A stretch of DNA of 20,032 nt from Bacillota bacterium (GTDB lineage: Bacteria; Bacillota; Bacilli; Paenibacillales; NBRC-103111): NCBI GenBank assembly GCA_023388055.1, contig JAEWGW010000045.1, positions 1 through 20,032 on the forward strand, given 5' to 3'. Positions 7,603 to 14,556 of the stretch are shown here, piece after piece. The position numbers and the translations under genes are program-made. Under the pieces are notes generated by a model that had not been told where the DNA came from, searched no databases, and saw only the letters and a program-made list of their open reading frames with translations. How positions within the stretch are numbered: position 1 is the first letter of the stretch; each line of letters opens with the position of its first letter.

Positions 7603-7641
7603 CAAAAAGACAGGAGCGGCGAATCCATCCGCATCCTGTCT
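7603..7641 (-). terminator. Intrinsic terminator of the DHA2 exporter gene
   Basis: On the - strand AGACAGGA and GCGG pair with CCGC and TCCTGTCT (one bulged T) around a nine-base loop. Five T follow (complement of 7604-7608). It begins 17 nt after the stop codon of the exporter. Confidence 0.88.
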
Positions 7642-7657
7642 GCCGGTTCAACTTCTA

Positions 7658-9130
7658 TTAATGCCCCGCCATCATAGAGGCCTGGGCTTGGCCTGCGCCT
7701 TCTTCGCTGTCACCGGGGATAGCCTTGGGCTTCCGGAGAATCAGCGCCAGGAGAGCGCCCAAAGCCGCGATGCCTGCCGCCACAAGGAAGGTGTCGCCAT
7801 AAGCATTGGCTGCCGCGGCCAGGGGACTGCCGCCGGATTGGGCGTGTACGGTAATCTGGGAGGTCAGGTAACCCGTAAGGCCGGCCACGGCGAAGGAAAC
7901 CATCACCTGCTGGGCGGCGGTGGTCAACGGTGTGACCCGGCTAACCAGATGTTTGGGTGCGGATTGAAGCACGTGAGTGTTCACCGGCATCATGGTCAGC
8001 CCCATACCCGCGCCCATCAGACCCAGGAAGCCCATAATATAGAACAGGCTGGTGTCCGGAGTCATCCGGGAGAGCATAAACATGCAGAAGGTAATGATAC
8101 TGAGCCCGGTCACGGCCAATGGGCGTGCTCCGATCTTATCGAACAGCCTGCCGCCGATAGGCATCATCAAGCCTGAGCAGAGTGCCTGCGGAAGCATAAC
8201 CAGTCCTGTTTTTAGCGGGCCGTAGCCCTTCACGGTCTGGTAGAACAACGGAATCAGAACCATCACGCCGAACAGGGCGATTTGCATAAGCCATGCAATA
8301 ACAATGCCTCTGGTGAAATCGGAGGAGCGGAACACCCGCAGCTCCAGCAGGGGCTGCTTTTGGCTCAGCTCCACAATAATGAAGAGAATCAGCGCCACCC
8401 CGCCGATGGTCAGCCCGGTGAGGGTCGAGGTGGAGGTCCAGCTTCTTCCGCCTTCACTGACCCCGTAAGCCAGCATGGAGAAGGCTACGGGAGCCAGAAG
8501 GATGCCAAGAATGTCCAGGGACGGCACGGTTTTGGTTTCAAAGGCGGGCAAATACTTCACTCCTACCAGAATCGCGATGGCCCCCAGGGGCACATTGATC
8601 AGGAAAATCCAATGCCAGGTGGCGTATTCCACCAGCCAGCCGGACAGCACCGGACCGAGGGCAGGTGCCAGCAGCATCGGAATGCCCAGCATACCCATGA
8701 TGGAGCCGATTTTGTCACGAGGCGCCAGCCGGAACACAATGGCCATACCGATGGGTGCAACCATGCCGCCGCCGATGCCCTGAATAATCCGGTAGAGGAT
8801 CAATTGTGCCGGGGAAGCAGCCAGGGAGCAGAGGGCGGAGCCCAGCGTAAACATAATAATCGTAAGCAAGAAGATCCGTTTGGCGCCGAATCGGTCGGTC
8901 ATCCACCCGGCCAGAGGAATTACCGCAGATAAAGCCAGCGTATAACCGGTAATAGCCCATTGCATGGTGGTCACTGAGGAGTTGAAATCCTCCACCAGAC
9001 GGGGCAGCGCCACATTCACCACCGTACTGTCCAGAATTACCATCATCATGCCCAAAATCACAGCCATTAGCGGGCCGATCAGCTTTTTGAGGGAAAACTC
9101 ATTTCCCTGTGTTTGGGTTTTTGCACTCAT
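7658..9130 (-). CDS. DHA2-family (EmrB/QacA type) MFS drug exporter
   Basis: A 490-aa integral membrane protein with about 14 hydrophobic segments, predicted to be a proton-driven multidrug or toxic-compound exporter. TM1 carries the DHA2 pattern VILDSTVVNVALP. Motif A is GWMTDRFGAKR (residues about 75-85), the RIIQGIGGG segment follows, and motif C appears as LAPALGPVLSGW. The substrate cannot be predicted. The start ATG at 9130 has AGGAG 11 nt upstream, a little distant but usable. A four-codon frame sits between them and its TGA overlaps this ATG. The gene is divergent from a TetR regulator 203 bp away, the classic arrangement of a locally repressed efflux pump. The gap holds a good promoter (TTGCAT-16-TATAAT) and a dyad just downstream of it. 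Confidence 0.93.
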   Translation of the reverse strand: MSAKTQTQGNEFSLKKLIGPLMAVILGMMMVILDSTVVNVALPRLVEDFNSSVTTMQWAITGYTLALSAVIPLAGWMTDRFGAKRIFLLTIIMFTLGSALCSLAASPAQLILYRIIQGIGGGMVAPIGMAIVFRLAPRDKIGSIMGMLGIPMLLAPALGPVLSGWLVEYATWHWIFLINVPLGAIAILVGVKYLPAFETKTVPSLDILGILLAPVAFSMLAYGVSEGGRSWTSTSTLTGLTIGGVALILFIIVELSQKQPLLELRVFRSSDFTRGIVIAWLMQIALFGVMVLIPLFYQTVKGYGPLKTGLVMLPQALCSGLMMPIGGRLFDKIGARPLAVTGLSIITFCMFMLSRMTPDTSLFYIMGFLGLMGAGMGLTMMPVNTHVLQSAPKHLVSRVTPLTTAAQQVMVSFAVAGLTGYLTSQITVHAQSGGSPLAAAANAYGDTFLVAAGIAALGALLALILRKPKAIPGDSEEGAGQAQASMMAGH

Positions 9131-9183
9131 TGCTGTTCCATCTCCTGTCCTGAATATCTCTATGTCGTCAAGTTAATGAACAT

Positions 9184-9257
9184 ATGGTACAGTAATAAAC
9201 ACAGTGTCCATTAAAAAGATCATACGATTATTATAGGGAGATTCACGGCAAATGCAA
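9184..9257 (-). promoter_or_regulatory. Exporter promoter with candidate TetR operator
   Basis: On the - strand TTGCAT (complement of 9252-9257) and TATAAT (complement of 9230-9235) are 16 bp apart. Downstream in the transcript, 9184-9211 forms an imperfect dyad: ATGGTACAGT on the left and ACAGTGTCCAT on the right, about 8 of 10 matching with a 7-bp centre, including the exact palindrome ACACAGTGT at 9199-9207. A repressor there would block transcription. A weaker + strand promoter for the TetR gene may be TTCACG (9242-9247) with TATTTT (9265-9270), spaced 17 bp. Confidence 0.5.
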
Positions 9258-9333
9258 TAATCACTATTTTGCAATCTGTCCGATAATCGCCACAGGATGC
9301 GAGTATGTCGATTAAGTTGGGGGTGGTCAATAG

Positions 9334-9981
9334 ATGACAACAGAAGTGTCTACGGTGGATCGGCGTATTCTGAGGACCAGGCAGATGCTGCGGGATGCGC
9401 TCATTGATCTGATAGAGGAACGGGGTCTGGAGGGACTGACCGTCCGGGATTTGACCCAGCAGGCGGGTTTAAACAGAGGCACGTTCTATTTGCATTACCG
9501 GGATATTCAGGATTTGCTGGAGCAAAGCAAGGAGGAGGTGCTGAAGGGGCTGACGGAGTCGGTGATAAGGGCCTCGGAACGTGACTGCTCCAAACCAGGG
9601 ACAGGAACAGTCAACCCGCCTCAGATTACACAGCCTAGCGCGGTAGGAGCATTTGAATATTTCACCAGGCATTCCCGTTTCTTTGCGGTTATGATGGGTC
9701 CGAATGGGGATCCCTGTTTTTTTCTGGATTGGAAAAAGGCCATGATGGAGGATATGAGGAAAAAATCGATGAAATACCAGCCGGATGACAGCCGGCTCTC
9801 CATTCCGAGAGATTATCTGGTGGCTTATATTGTGTCCGCTCATCTGGGGGTTATCCAGCATTGGCTGGAGTCAGGGATGGCGCTTACCCCGCAGGAAATG
9901 GCGGCTCTGATGACCAAGCTGAACGAGCTTGGACCCAAACGGATCTTCCGTTCGTCCAGCCTTGATGAGCCGCCACAATAA
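9334..9981 (+). CDS. TetR/AcrR-family transcriptional regulator
   Basis: A 215-aa one-component repressor. The N-terminal DNA-binding domain spans about residues 10-56: RILRTRQMLRDALIDLIEE, then LTVRDLTQQAGLNRGTFYLH with recognition helix LNRGTFYLHY (46-55). The C-terminal part (about 60-210) is the helical ligand and dimer domain, poorly conserved as usual. GGGGGTGG lies about 7 nt before the ATG. It is divergent from the DHA2 exporter, so repression of that exporter with relief by its substrate is the natural inference. It ends only 4 bp from the end of the convergent MFS gene, with no terminator in the gap, so it might also affect that gene through antisense transcription. The ligand is unknown. 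Confidence 0.93.
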   Translation: MTTEVSTVDRRILRTRQMLRDALIDLIEERGLEGLTVRDLTQQAGLNRGTFYLHYRDIQDLLEQSKEEVLKGLTESVIRASERDCSKPGTGTVNPPQITQPSAVGAFEYFTRHSRFFAVMMGPNGDPCFFLDWKKAMMEDMRKKSMKYQPDDSRLSIPRDYLVAYIVSAHLGVIQHWLESGMALTPQEMAALMTKLNELGPKRIFRSSSLDEPPQ

Positions 9982-9985
9982 GGAC

Positions 9986-11272
9986 TTAGGCGCCGTTCGT
10001 TTCTTCCCGGGGTTTGGCCGCGGGTTTGCGGAGGCGGAAATATAGGATAATGCACACAATAGGAATAAAGGCGAGAATTCCGCTTAATATAAAAGCCCCG
10101 TCCGGTCCCAGATGCTCTGCTGCGATACCGGCAAAAAAATTGCCCAACGGAGTAGAACCGGTAAAGACCAGGGAATAGATGCTCATAACTCTGGCCCGGT
10201 ATTCGTCCTTGGAATGGATCTGCAGGGTGGAGTTGCAGCTGGTGGTGAACAAAATATTGCAAATGCCTAGCAGGGCAAGAGCAAAACCGGTCACATACAG
10301 GTTCCGTGTAAAGCCGATGACAGACAAAAATGCCGACACCAGGACGCTGCAGGTGAGGATCAGCTTCATGCGCGGCCCGCCTTTGCTGCGGACGGACAGG
10401 GTAATAGCACCGATCAGGGAACCCACCCCGATGCAGGACATCAGGAAGCCGTAGGTGCCCTCCTCCATATGCAGCACGCTTTGGGTAAAGGAGGGGATCA
10501 GCACGTTGAAGTTAAAGCCCAGCACACCGATAACCACCAGGAGCAGCAGGGTCTGGGACAGCACCCGGTCATTGGCGATGTAGACGAAGCCATCCCGGAT
10601 TTCGCTCCAGATGCCGGTCCCCGGCTTCTTCGGCCGCACATACGGCGTAGCTTTGATGCGGGTCAGACTGAACAGCACCGCCAGAAAGCTGAAGCCGTTG
10701 AGCAAAAAGCACCAGCCCGCGCCTAAAAACGCCATCATCGAGGCGCCGATGGCAGGGCCGATGATTCTCGCCAGATTGAAGGTAGCGGAATTCAGGGCAA
10801 TGGCGTTCATCAGATCATCCTTACCTACAATTTCAATGGTGAAGGATTGGCGGGTAGGCATATCAAAATTATTGTTCATACCTAATAGAAAGGCCAGCAC
10901 AAGGATATACCCGTACTCCACCTTGCCGCTGAATACCAGAGCGGAAAGAATGAAGGCCAGCAGCATGGCGACGGTCTGGGTCACCATCAGGATGGTTCTT
11001 TTGGGGAACCGGTCAATGACCAAACCTGCGAACAGGGAAAAGAAGGTCACCGGCAAAAATTGAATGGTGCCTACGAGCCCCAGCAGAAAGGGGGAGCCTG
11101 TCAGCTTCAGCACCAGCCAGGACTGGCCGATGTTCTGCATCCAGGTTCCAATGAGGGAAACGCATTGTCCGAACCAATAGTACCGGAAATTCCGGTGGGT
11201 TAACGCATGAAAATGATTGTTGACCAAACGTGAAATCGGACTTCCTGCAAATCTAGGCTGTTCCGTTGTCAA
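9986..11272 (-). CDS. MFS transporter (MFS_3/enterobactin-exporter-like)
   Basis: About 428 aa with 10-12 hydrophobic segments. Family features are HRNFRYYWFGQCVSLIGTWM near the N terminus (TM1), FAGLVIDRFPKRTILM (motif A), and MNNNFDMPTRQSFTIEIVG with NAIALNSATFNLARIIGPAIG, all typical of the MFS_3 group that includes EntS-like exporters. The substrate is unknown. The start is uncertain. I chose TTG at 11272 because GGAGG lies close upstream and a likely extended -10 (11333-11341) would leave almost no leader for the ATG at 11320, which has no ribosome binding site. That ATG would add 16 residues. A longer in-frame extension back to 11467 has no membrane-protein character and is not credible. 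It is convergent with the TetR gene, with a 4-bp gap. Confidence 0.85.
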   Translation of the reverse strand: MTTEQPRFAGSPISRLVNNHFHALTHRNFRYYWFGQCVSLIGTWMQNIGQSWLVLKLTGSPFLLGLVGTIQFLPVTFFSLFAGLVIDRFPKRTILMVTQTVAMLLAFILSALVFSGKVEYGYILVLAFLLGMNNNFDMPTRQSFTIEIVGKDDLMNAIALNSATFNLARIIGPAIGASMMAFLGAGWCFLLNGFSFLAVLFSLTRIKATPYVRPKKPGTGIWSEIRDGFVYIANDRVLSQTLLLLVVIGVLGFNFNVLIPSFTQSVLHMEEGTYGFLMSCIGVGSLIGAITLSVRSKGGPRMKLILTCSVLVSAFLSVIGFTRNLYVTGFALALLGICNILFTTSCNSTLQIHSKDEYRARVMSIYSLVFTGSTPLGNFFAGIAAEHLGPDGAFILSGILAFIPIVCIILYFRLRKPAAKPREETNGA

Positions 11273-11332
11273 AACCTCCGTTCTTCCGTATTTGTTGCAG
11301 CTTGCGGCCTCCGTGCCCATTCGACTTTTACC

Positions 11333-11341
11333 AGTATAGCA
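11333..11341 (-). promoter_or_regulatory. Possible extended -10 promoter of the MFS_3-type gene
   Basis: On the - strand TGCTATACT fits TGnTATAAT with one change in the hexamer. No convincing -35 is visible at 16-18 bp. The start point would be about 50-55 nt before the TTG start. Confidence 0.4.
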
Positions 11342-11397
11342 TAATACATTTCCTTTTTGGGATGGTGGGAAGAAACCTGTGGTCAGGTATAGAGGAA

Positions 11398-11525
11398 ATG
11401 CTGGCGGGGGCCAAGATGCGGAGTGCTGATGGTTAGTGAAGTGCTGGCGGGGCGCGGATATGCGCAATGCTGATGATGGTATGGAGTGCTTGTGGAAGAT
11501 CGATTGTGCGGAGTGCTGGGCGGTT
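11398..11525. repeat. Degenerate 43-bp repeats
   Basis: ATGCTGGCGGGG at 11398 recurs as GTGCTGGCGGGG at 11441, a 43-bp step. The following block GCGGAGTGCTGATGG (11418 onwards) recurs in changed form near 11460 and, shorter, near 11505. The repeat has decayed. No gene is supported between 11340 and 12016. Confidence 0.45.
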
Positions 11526-11555
11526 TGAGCCCTTGGCTGTTTATCGTTTTGCCAG

Positions 11556-11733
11556 TTGTATATGAAAAACCGAGTATAATTTTGGGGATCTGCCCAAATG
11601 GAGTGGTTATATATGAAATTTCATATATAATGCAAGACATTCGCAAGGGGAGGACCATTTATATATGAAATTTCGAGTATAAACCGCTAAAATGGTTCAA
11701 TCAGCAGAATTATATATGAAATTTCGAGCTCAG
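11556..11733. repeat. Four 24-bp AT-rich repeats spaced 51-52 bp
   Basis: Copies start at 11556, 11607, 11659 and 11710, giving steps of 51, 52 and 51 bp with unrelated spacers of 27, 28 and 27 bp. Copies 2-4 share TTATATATGAAATTTC exactly; copies 1 and 3 share the end CGAGTATAA. Copy 2 (11607-11630) is a perfect 24-bp palindrome with centre GAAATTTC. Copy 1 is changed in the middle and copy 4 loses its 3' end. The geometry resembles a tiny CRISPR array, but there are no cas genes, the repeat is a full AT-rich palindrome in one copy, and the copies vary. Even spacing near five helical turns also fits repeated protein-binding sites. Confidence 0.75.
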
Positions 11734-11741
11734 CAGCAGGC

Positions 11742-11854
11742 ATTCCGGCCTCTGGCCTGGACCGAAGAGTGCGGACATCCCTTCGATTTGCCTGTGTCAA
11801 ATCCGAAGCTTTCATACCTTCATCCGGCCATTGGCCTGGACCGAAGGTATGAAA
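11742..11854. repeat. Direct repeat of 26 bp and a 12-bp perfect stem
   Basis: A segment containing CTGGCCTGGACCGAAG at 11742-11767 recurs 79 bp later at 11821-11846 (TTGGCCTGGACCGAAG). Around the second copy TTTCATACCTTC (11810-11821) and GAAGGTATGAAA (11843-11854) form a perfect 12-bp stem, and the intervening loop can itself fold (GGCC-ATT-GGCC). It lies just before the ylxM promoter and outside the predicted transcript. There is no T run, so it is not an intrinsic terminator. Confidence 0.6.
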
Positions 11855-11877
11855 GAGGGGGTGACAAGGTAATATGC

Positions 11878-11906
11878 TTGACATCTGCACATGGATCGGC
11901 TAATAT
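11878..11906 (+). promoter_or_regulatory. SigA-type promoter of the ylxM-ffh operon
   Basis: A consensus TTGACA (11878-11883) is followed after exactly 17 bp by TAATAT (11901-11906). Transcription would start near 11913, giving a leader of about 104 nt before ylxM. It is the strongest promoter match in the window. Confidence 0.88.
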
Positions 11907-11918
11907 AGTCAATGTTCG

Positions 11919-12008
11919 GTGTAAAGGAATAGACCTTTACACGCTCCGGCGAGGCTGCTGCGGTTGCCGCGTCACTCCCGGATGCGAGGTGCATCCGGAT
12001 CGGGAGGG
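11919..12008 (+). promoter_or_regulatory. Structured ylxM leader with hairpin over the ribosome binding site
   Basis: Two hairpins are clear. The first is a perfect 9-bp stem, GTGTAAAGG (11919-11927) with CCTTTACAC (11934-11942). The second has CTCCCG (11975-11980) facing CGGGAG (12001-12006), with an inner GATGC/GCATC stem (11981-11985, 11991-11995). The 3' arm of the second includes the GGGAGG that serves as the ylxM ribosome binding site, so folding would hide it. I do not recognise a known riboswitch or SRP RNA. Confidence 0.5.
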
Positions 12009-12016
12009 TCACCTAG

Positions 12017-12385
12017 ATGGAAGATGACACGCTGCTGGAACGGACGAACCGGGTGAATACCCTGTTCGACTTCTACGGAGCGCTGCTGACGGACAAGCAG
12101 CAATCCATCCTGTCCTTGTACTACCAGGACAATTTTTCCCTCGGTGAAATTGCGGCGGATTTCGAGGTCAGCCGGCAGGCGGTTTACGAACACCTGAAGC
12201 GGGCTGAGCAGGCGCTGGAGGATTACGAGGGCAAGCTTCGGCTGGCGGAGCAATTTGCCCGCAAGAGCCAAGCAGCAAGTGAGCTGGAAGCATTGATTAT
12301 ACGGCGGCAGGGGGAAGACAGCAGGCGGATGCTGGAGCTGCTCTCCCGGCTTTTGACCATAGAAGTGAAGGAAGATACTCCATGA
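12017..12385 (+). CDS. ylxM: YlxM, putative SRP-associated HTH protein
   Basis: A 122-aa protein of the YlxM/p13 family. The core is a sigma-70 region 4-like helix-turn-helix: LTDKQQSILSLYYQDNFSLG, then EIAADFEVSRQAVYEHLKRA (residues about 44-63). In related bacteria YlxM is encoded next to ffh and has been linked to signal recognition particle function; its exact role is not settled. GGGAGGG lies 8 nt before the ATG and falls inside a possible hairpin. It is the first gene of the cluster, and ffh begins 46 nt after its stop. Length and the Glu/Arg-rich C-terminal helix are normal for the family. Confidence 0.93.
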   Translation: MEDDTLLERTNRVNTLFDFYGALLTDKQQSILSLYYQDNFSLGEIAADFEVSRQAVYEHLKRAEQALEDYEGKLRLAEQFARKSQAASELEALIIRRQGEDSRRMLELLSRLLTIEVKEDTP

Positions 12386-12431
12386 TGTGGGGTCGCATAC
12401 AGAATTATTAGACTTGCGGGAGGCGGGGCAC

Positions 12432-13802
12432 ATGGCATTTGAAGGATTAGCCAGCAGGCTGCAGAATGTGTTCGGAAAGCTGAAGTCCCGGGGCAAGCTG
12501 ACGGAGGATGATGTCAACGAAGCCTTAAGAGAAGTGCGCCTGGCCCTGTTGGAGGCGGACGTCAACTTTAAGGTGGTCAAGGACTTCATCGCCAGGATCA
12601 AGGAACGCGCCATCGGCCAGGAAGTGATGAAGAGCTTCACACCCGGCATGGTGGTGGTGGATATTGTCAACAAGGAGCTCACCGCTCTTATGGGGGGCAC
12701 TCAGGCCAAGCTGGCCCGGTCCAACCGGCCGCCTACCATTATTCTGATGGCGGGTTTGCAGGGGGCAGGTAAAACCACCTCTACCGGCAAGCTGGCCAAA
12801 TATCTTCAAAAGCAGAACCACAAGCCGCTGATGGTGGCTGCGGACATCTACCGGCCTGCCGCCATCAAGCAATTGCAGGTATTGGGCGAGCAGCTGAAGG
12901 TGCCGGTGTACGCTCCTGGGGCGGATGTGAATCCGGTGGACATTGCCACACAAGGCATCGCCCACGCCAAGGAGCATGGGCATGATTATGTGCTCATCGA
13001 CACCGCGGGGCGTCTCCATATAGACGAAGCTCTGATGGAGGAACTGACGAAGATCAAGGAAGCCGTCCAGCCGGACGAAATCCTGTTTGTGGTGGATGCC
13101 ATGACCGGCCAGGAGGCCGTGAATGTGGCGGACAGCTTCCATAAACAGCTGGGTCTGACGGGTGTGGTTATTACCAAGCTGGACAATGATACCCGGGGCG
13201 GTGCGGCCATTTCCGTCAAGGCGGTTACCGGCTGCCCCATCAAATTCGCGGCTACAGGCGAGAAGATGGATGCCCTGGAGCCCTTCCATCCCGAGCGGAT
13301 GGCCTCCCGGATTCTTGGCATGGGGGATATGCTGACCCTGATCGAGAAGGCCCAGGCCAACATCGACGCGGACAAAGCCAAGGAAATGGAGCGCAAGCTC
13401 CGCAAGGCCGAGTTCACCTTTGATGATTTCCTGGAGCAGATGGAGCAGGTTAAGAAGATGGGCCCTCTGGACCAGATCCTGGATATGATGCCGGGTATGG
13501 GCAAGATGAAGGACCAGATGAAGAACGTGAAGATTGACGAGAAGCAAATGGCCCGGACGGCCGCCATCGTCAAATCCATGACCAAGGATGAGCGTGCCAA
13601 ACCGGAGCTTTTGAGTCCTACCCGCCGCAAGCGTATTGCGTTGGGCAGCGGGAATACGGTGGTGGAGGTCAACCGCTTCATCAAGCAGTTCGAGGATATG
13701 CGGAAGATGATGAAGCAGTTCTCCGGCATGATGGGCGGCAACGGTAAGAAAAAAGGCGGCATGTTCGGCAAGATGGGCAAGGGTGGACGGTTTCCTTTTT
13801 AA
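12432..13802 (+). CDS. ffh: Signal recognition particle protein Ffh
   Basis: A 456-aa SRP54-type GTPase that binds SRP RNA and signal peptides of nascent chains and delivers ribosomes to FtsY at the membrane. Domain order is N (1-90), G (about 95-295) and M (about 325-440). G-domain motifs are GLQGAGKTT (108-116), DTAGRLH and TKLDNDTRGG. The M domain contains the SRP RNA-binding helix region with SPTRRKRIALGSG and a methionine-rich finger loop (MMPGMGKMKDQM), ending in a Met/Gly/Lys-rich tail. I chose the ATG at 12432 because GGGAGG lies 8 nt upstream and MAFEGLASRLQ is the usual start. A GTG 45 nt earlier has no support. Length is near the B. subtilis protein (446 aa). Confidence 0.98.
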   Translation: MAFEGLASRLQNVFGKLKSRGKLTEDDVNEALREVRLALLEADVNFKVVKDFIARIKERAIGQEVMKSFTPGMVVVDIVNKELTALMGGTQAKLARSNRPPTIILMAGLQGAGKTTSTGKLAKYLQKQNHKPLMVAADIYRPAAIKQLQVLGEQLKVPVYAPGADVNPVDIATQGIAHAKEHGHDYVLIDTAGRLHIDEALMEELTKIKEAVQPDEILFVVDAMTGQEAVNVADSFHKQLGLTGVVITKLDNDTRGGAAISVKAVTGCPIKFAATGEKMDALEPFHPERMASRILGMGDMLTLIEKAQANIDADKAKEMERKLRKAEFTFDDFLEQMEQVKKMGPLDQILDMMPGMGKMKDQMKNVKIDEKQMARTAAIVKSMTKDERAKPELLSPTRRKRIALGSGNTVVEVNRFIKQFEDMRKMMKQFSGMMGGNGKKKGGMFGKMGKGGRFPF

Positions 13803-13870
13803 AGTTCATTATCCAGCCTTTGGCAAGGGCCATATTACCGCGTGTATTCTGTTAAGGAGGTGAAACAACA

Positions 13871-14143
13871 ATGGCAGTTCGCATTCGTCTGAAGCGTATG
13901 GGATCCCACAAGTCTCCCGTTTATCGTCTGGTGGTATCTGATTCCCGGTCTCCCCGTGACGGTCGTTTTATCGAGGAAATCGGTACTTATAACCCGCTGA
14001 CCGCCCCTGCTACCGTCGCAATCGACGAGGAGAAGGCGCTCAAGTGGCTGGGCGACGGCGCGCAAGCGTCCGATACCGTCCGCAACCTGTTCAGCAAAGC
14101 CGGCATTATGAAGAAGTTCCATGAGTCCAAATTGCAGAAGTAA
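13871..14143 (+). CDS. rpsP: 30S ribosomal protein bS16
   Basis: A 90-aa small-subunit protein that binds 16S rRNA early in 30S assembly. MAVRIRLKRMGSHKSPVYRL and the following VVSDSRSPRDGRFIEEIGTY are the hallmark of the family, and length is standard. AAGGAGGTG lies about 8 nt before the ATG, one of the strongest ribosome binding sites here. The 68-nt gap after ffh holds no terminator, so it is probably co-transcribed with ffh and khpA. Confidence 0.98.
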   Translation: MAVRIRLKRMGSHKSPVYRLVVSDSRSPRDGRFIEEIGTYNPLTAPATVAIDEEKALKWLGDGAQASDTVRNLFSKAGIMKKFHESKLQK

Positions 14144-14166
14144 TTTGGCTTAACGGAGGGCGGCAT

Positions 14167-14397
14167 ATGAAAGATCTGATAACCGTAATCGCGAAGGCGT
14201 TGGTGGATCATCCGGAAGATGTCAGCGTAAATGCCGTGGAGCGCAGTCAGGAAATCGTGTACGAGCTTACTGTGAATCCTACCGATATCGGCAAGGTGAT
14301 CGGTAAGCAAGGACGCATCGCCAAAGCTTTGCGCACAGTGGTCACCTCGGCCGCTGTCAAGGAGAACAAGCGGGTTAGCGTTGAAATCGTATCATGA
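14167..14397 (+). CDS. khpA: KH-domain RNA-binding protein KhpA (YlqC)
   Basis: A 76-aa protein made of one KH domain, with the nucleic-acid-binding GxxG loop as GKQG at residues 46-49 (DIGKVIGKQGRIAKALRT). In Firmicutes KhpA pairs with KhpB/Jag and affects RNA metabolism and cell division. GGAGG lies 7 nt before the ATG, and the gap after rpsP is 23 nt. A strong terminator follows at once, so this is probably the last gene of the ylxM-ffh-rpsP-khpA unit. In B. subtilis ylqD comes next; no ylqD is present here. Confidence 0.95.
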   Translation: MKDLITVIAKALVDHPEDVSVNAVERSQEIVYELTVNPTDIGKVIGKQGRIAKALRTVVTSAAVKENKRVSVEIVS

Positions 14398-14405
14398 GCA
14401 ATTGG

Positions 14406-14434
14406 AAGGGGTGAGGGCAACCTTGCCCCTTTTT
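14406..14434 (+). terminator. Intrinsic terminator between khpA and rimM
   Basis: AAGGGGTGAGG (14406-14416) pairs with CCTTGCCCCTT (14421-14431), 11 bp with two G-U pairs, capped by a GCAA (GNRA-type) tetraloop and followed by a T run. It splits the cluster, or attenuates it, before rimM. In the rest of the gap to 14556 I see a weak TTGAAA-like -35 near 14490 but no convincing -10. Confidence 0.85.
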
Positions 14435-14556
14435 GCATCATCAGACAGAATTTGAAGAGGGTTTTCTTCTGTTCCGGACAAGCGGGGAAGAAATCCGGCT
14501 TGAAATGCTGTAACTTAGGCTCTACCGTATTCCACACATAAGGAAGTGTATATCGC

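Noticed and set aside
9115..9143. Four-codon leader frame (ATGGAACAGCAATGA) overlapping the exporter start
   Set aside because: Its ATG directly follows the AGGAG with no spacing, so it is unlikely to be translated. The overlap is probably chance.
11556..11733. CRISPR array
   Set aside because: There are only four copies that vary, an AT-rich full palindrome, and no cas genes nearby. It is kept as a spaced repeat.
12525..13547. Long - strand frame of 340 codons opposite ffh
   Set aside because: It is the antisense of Ffh. It is His/Leu-rich with no family features.
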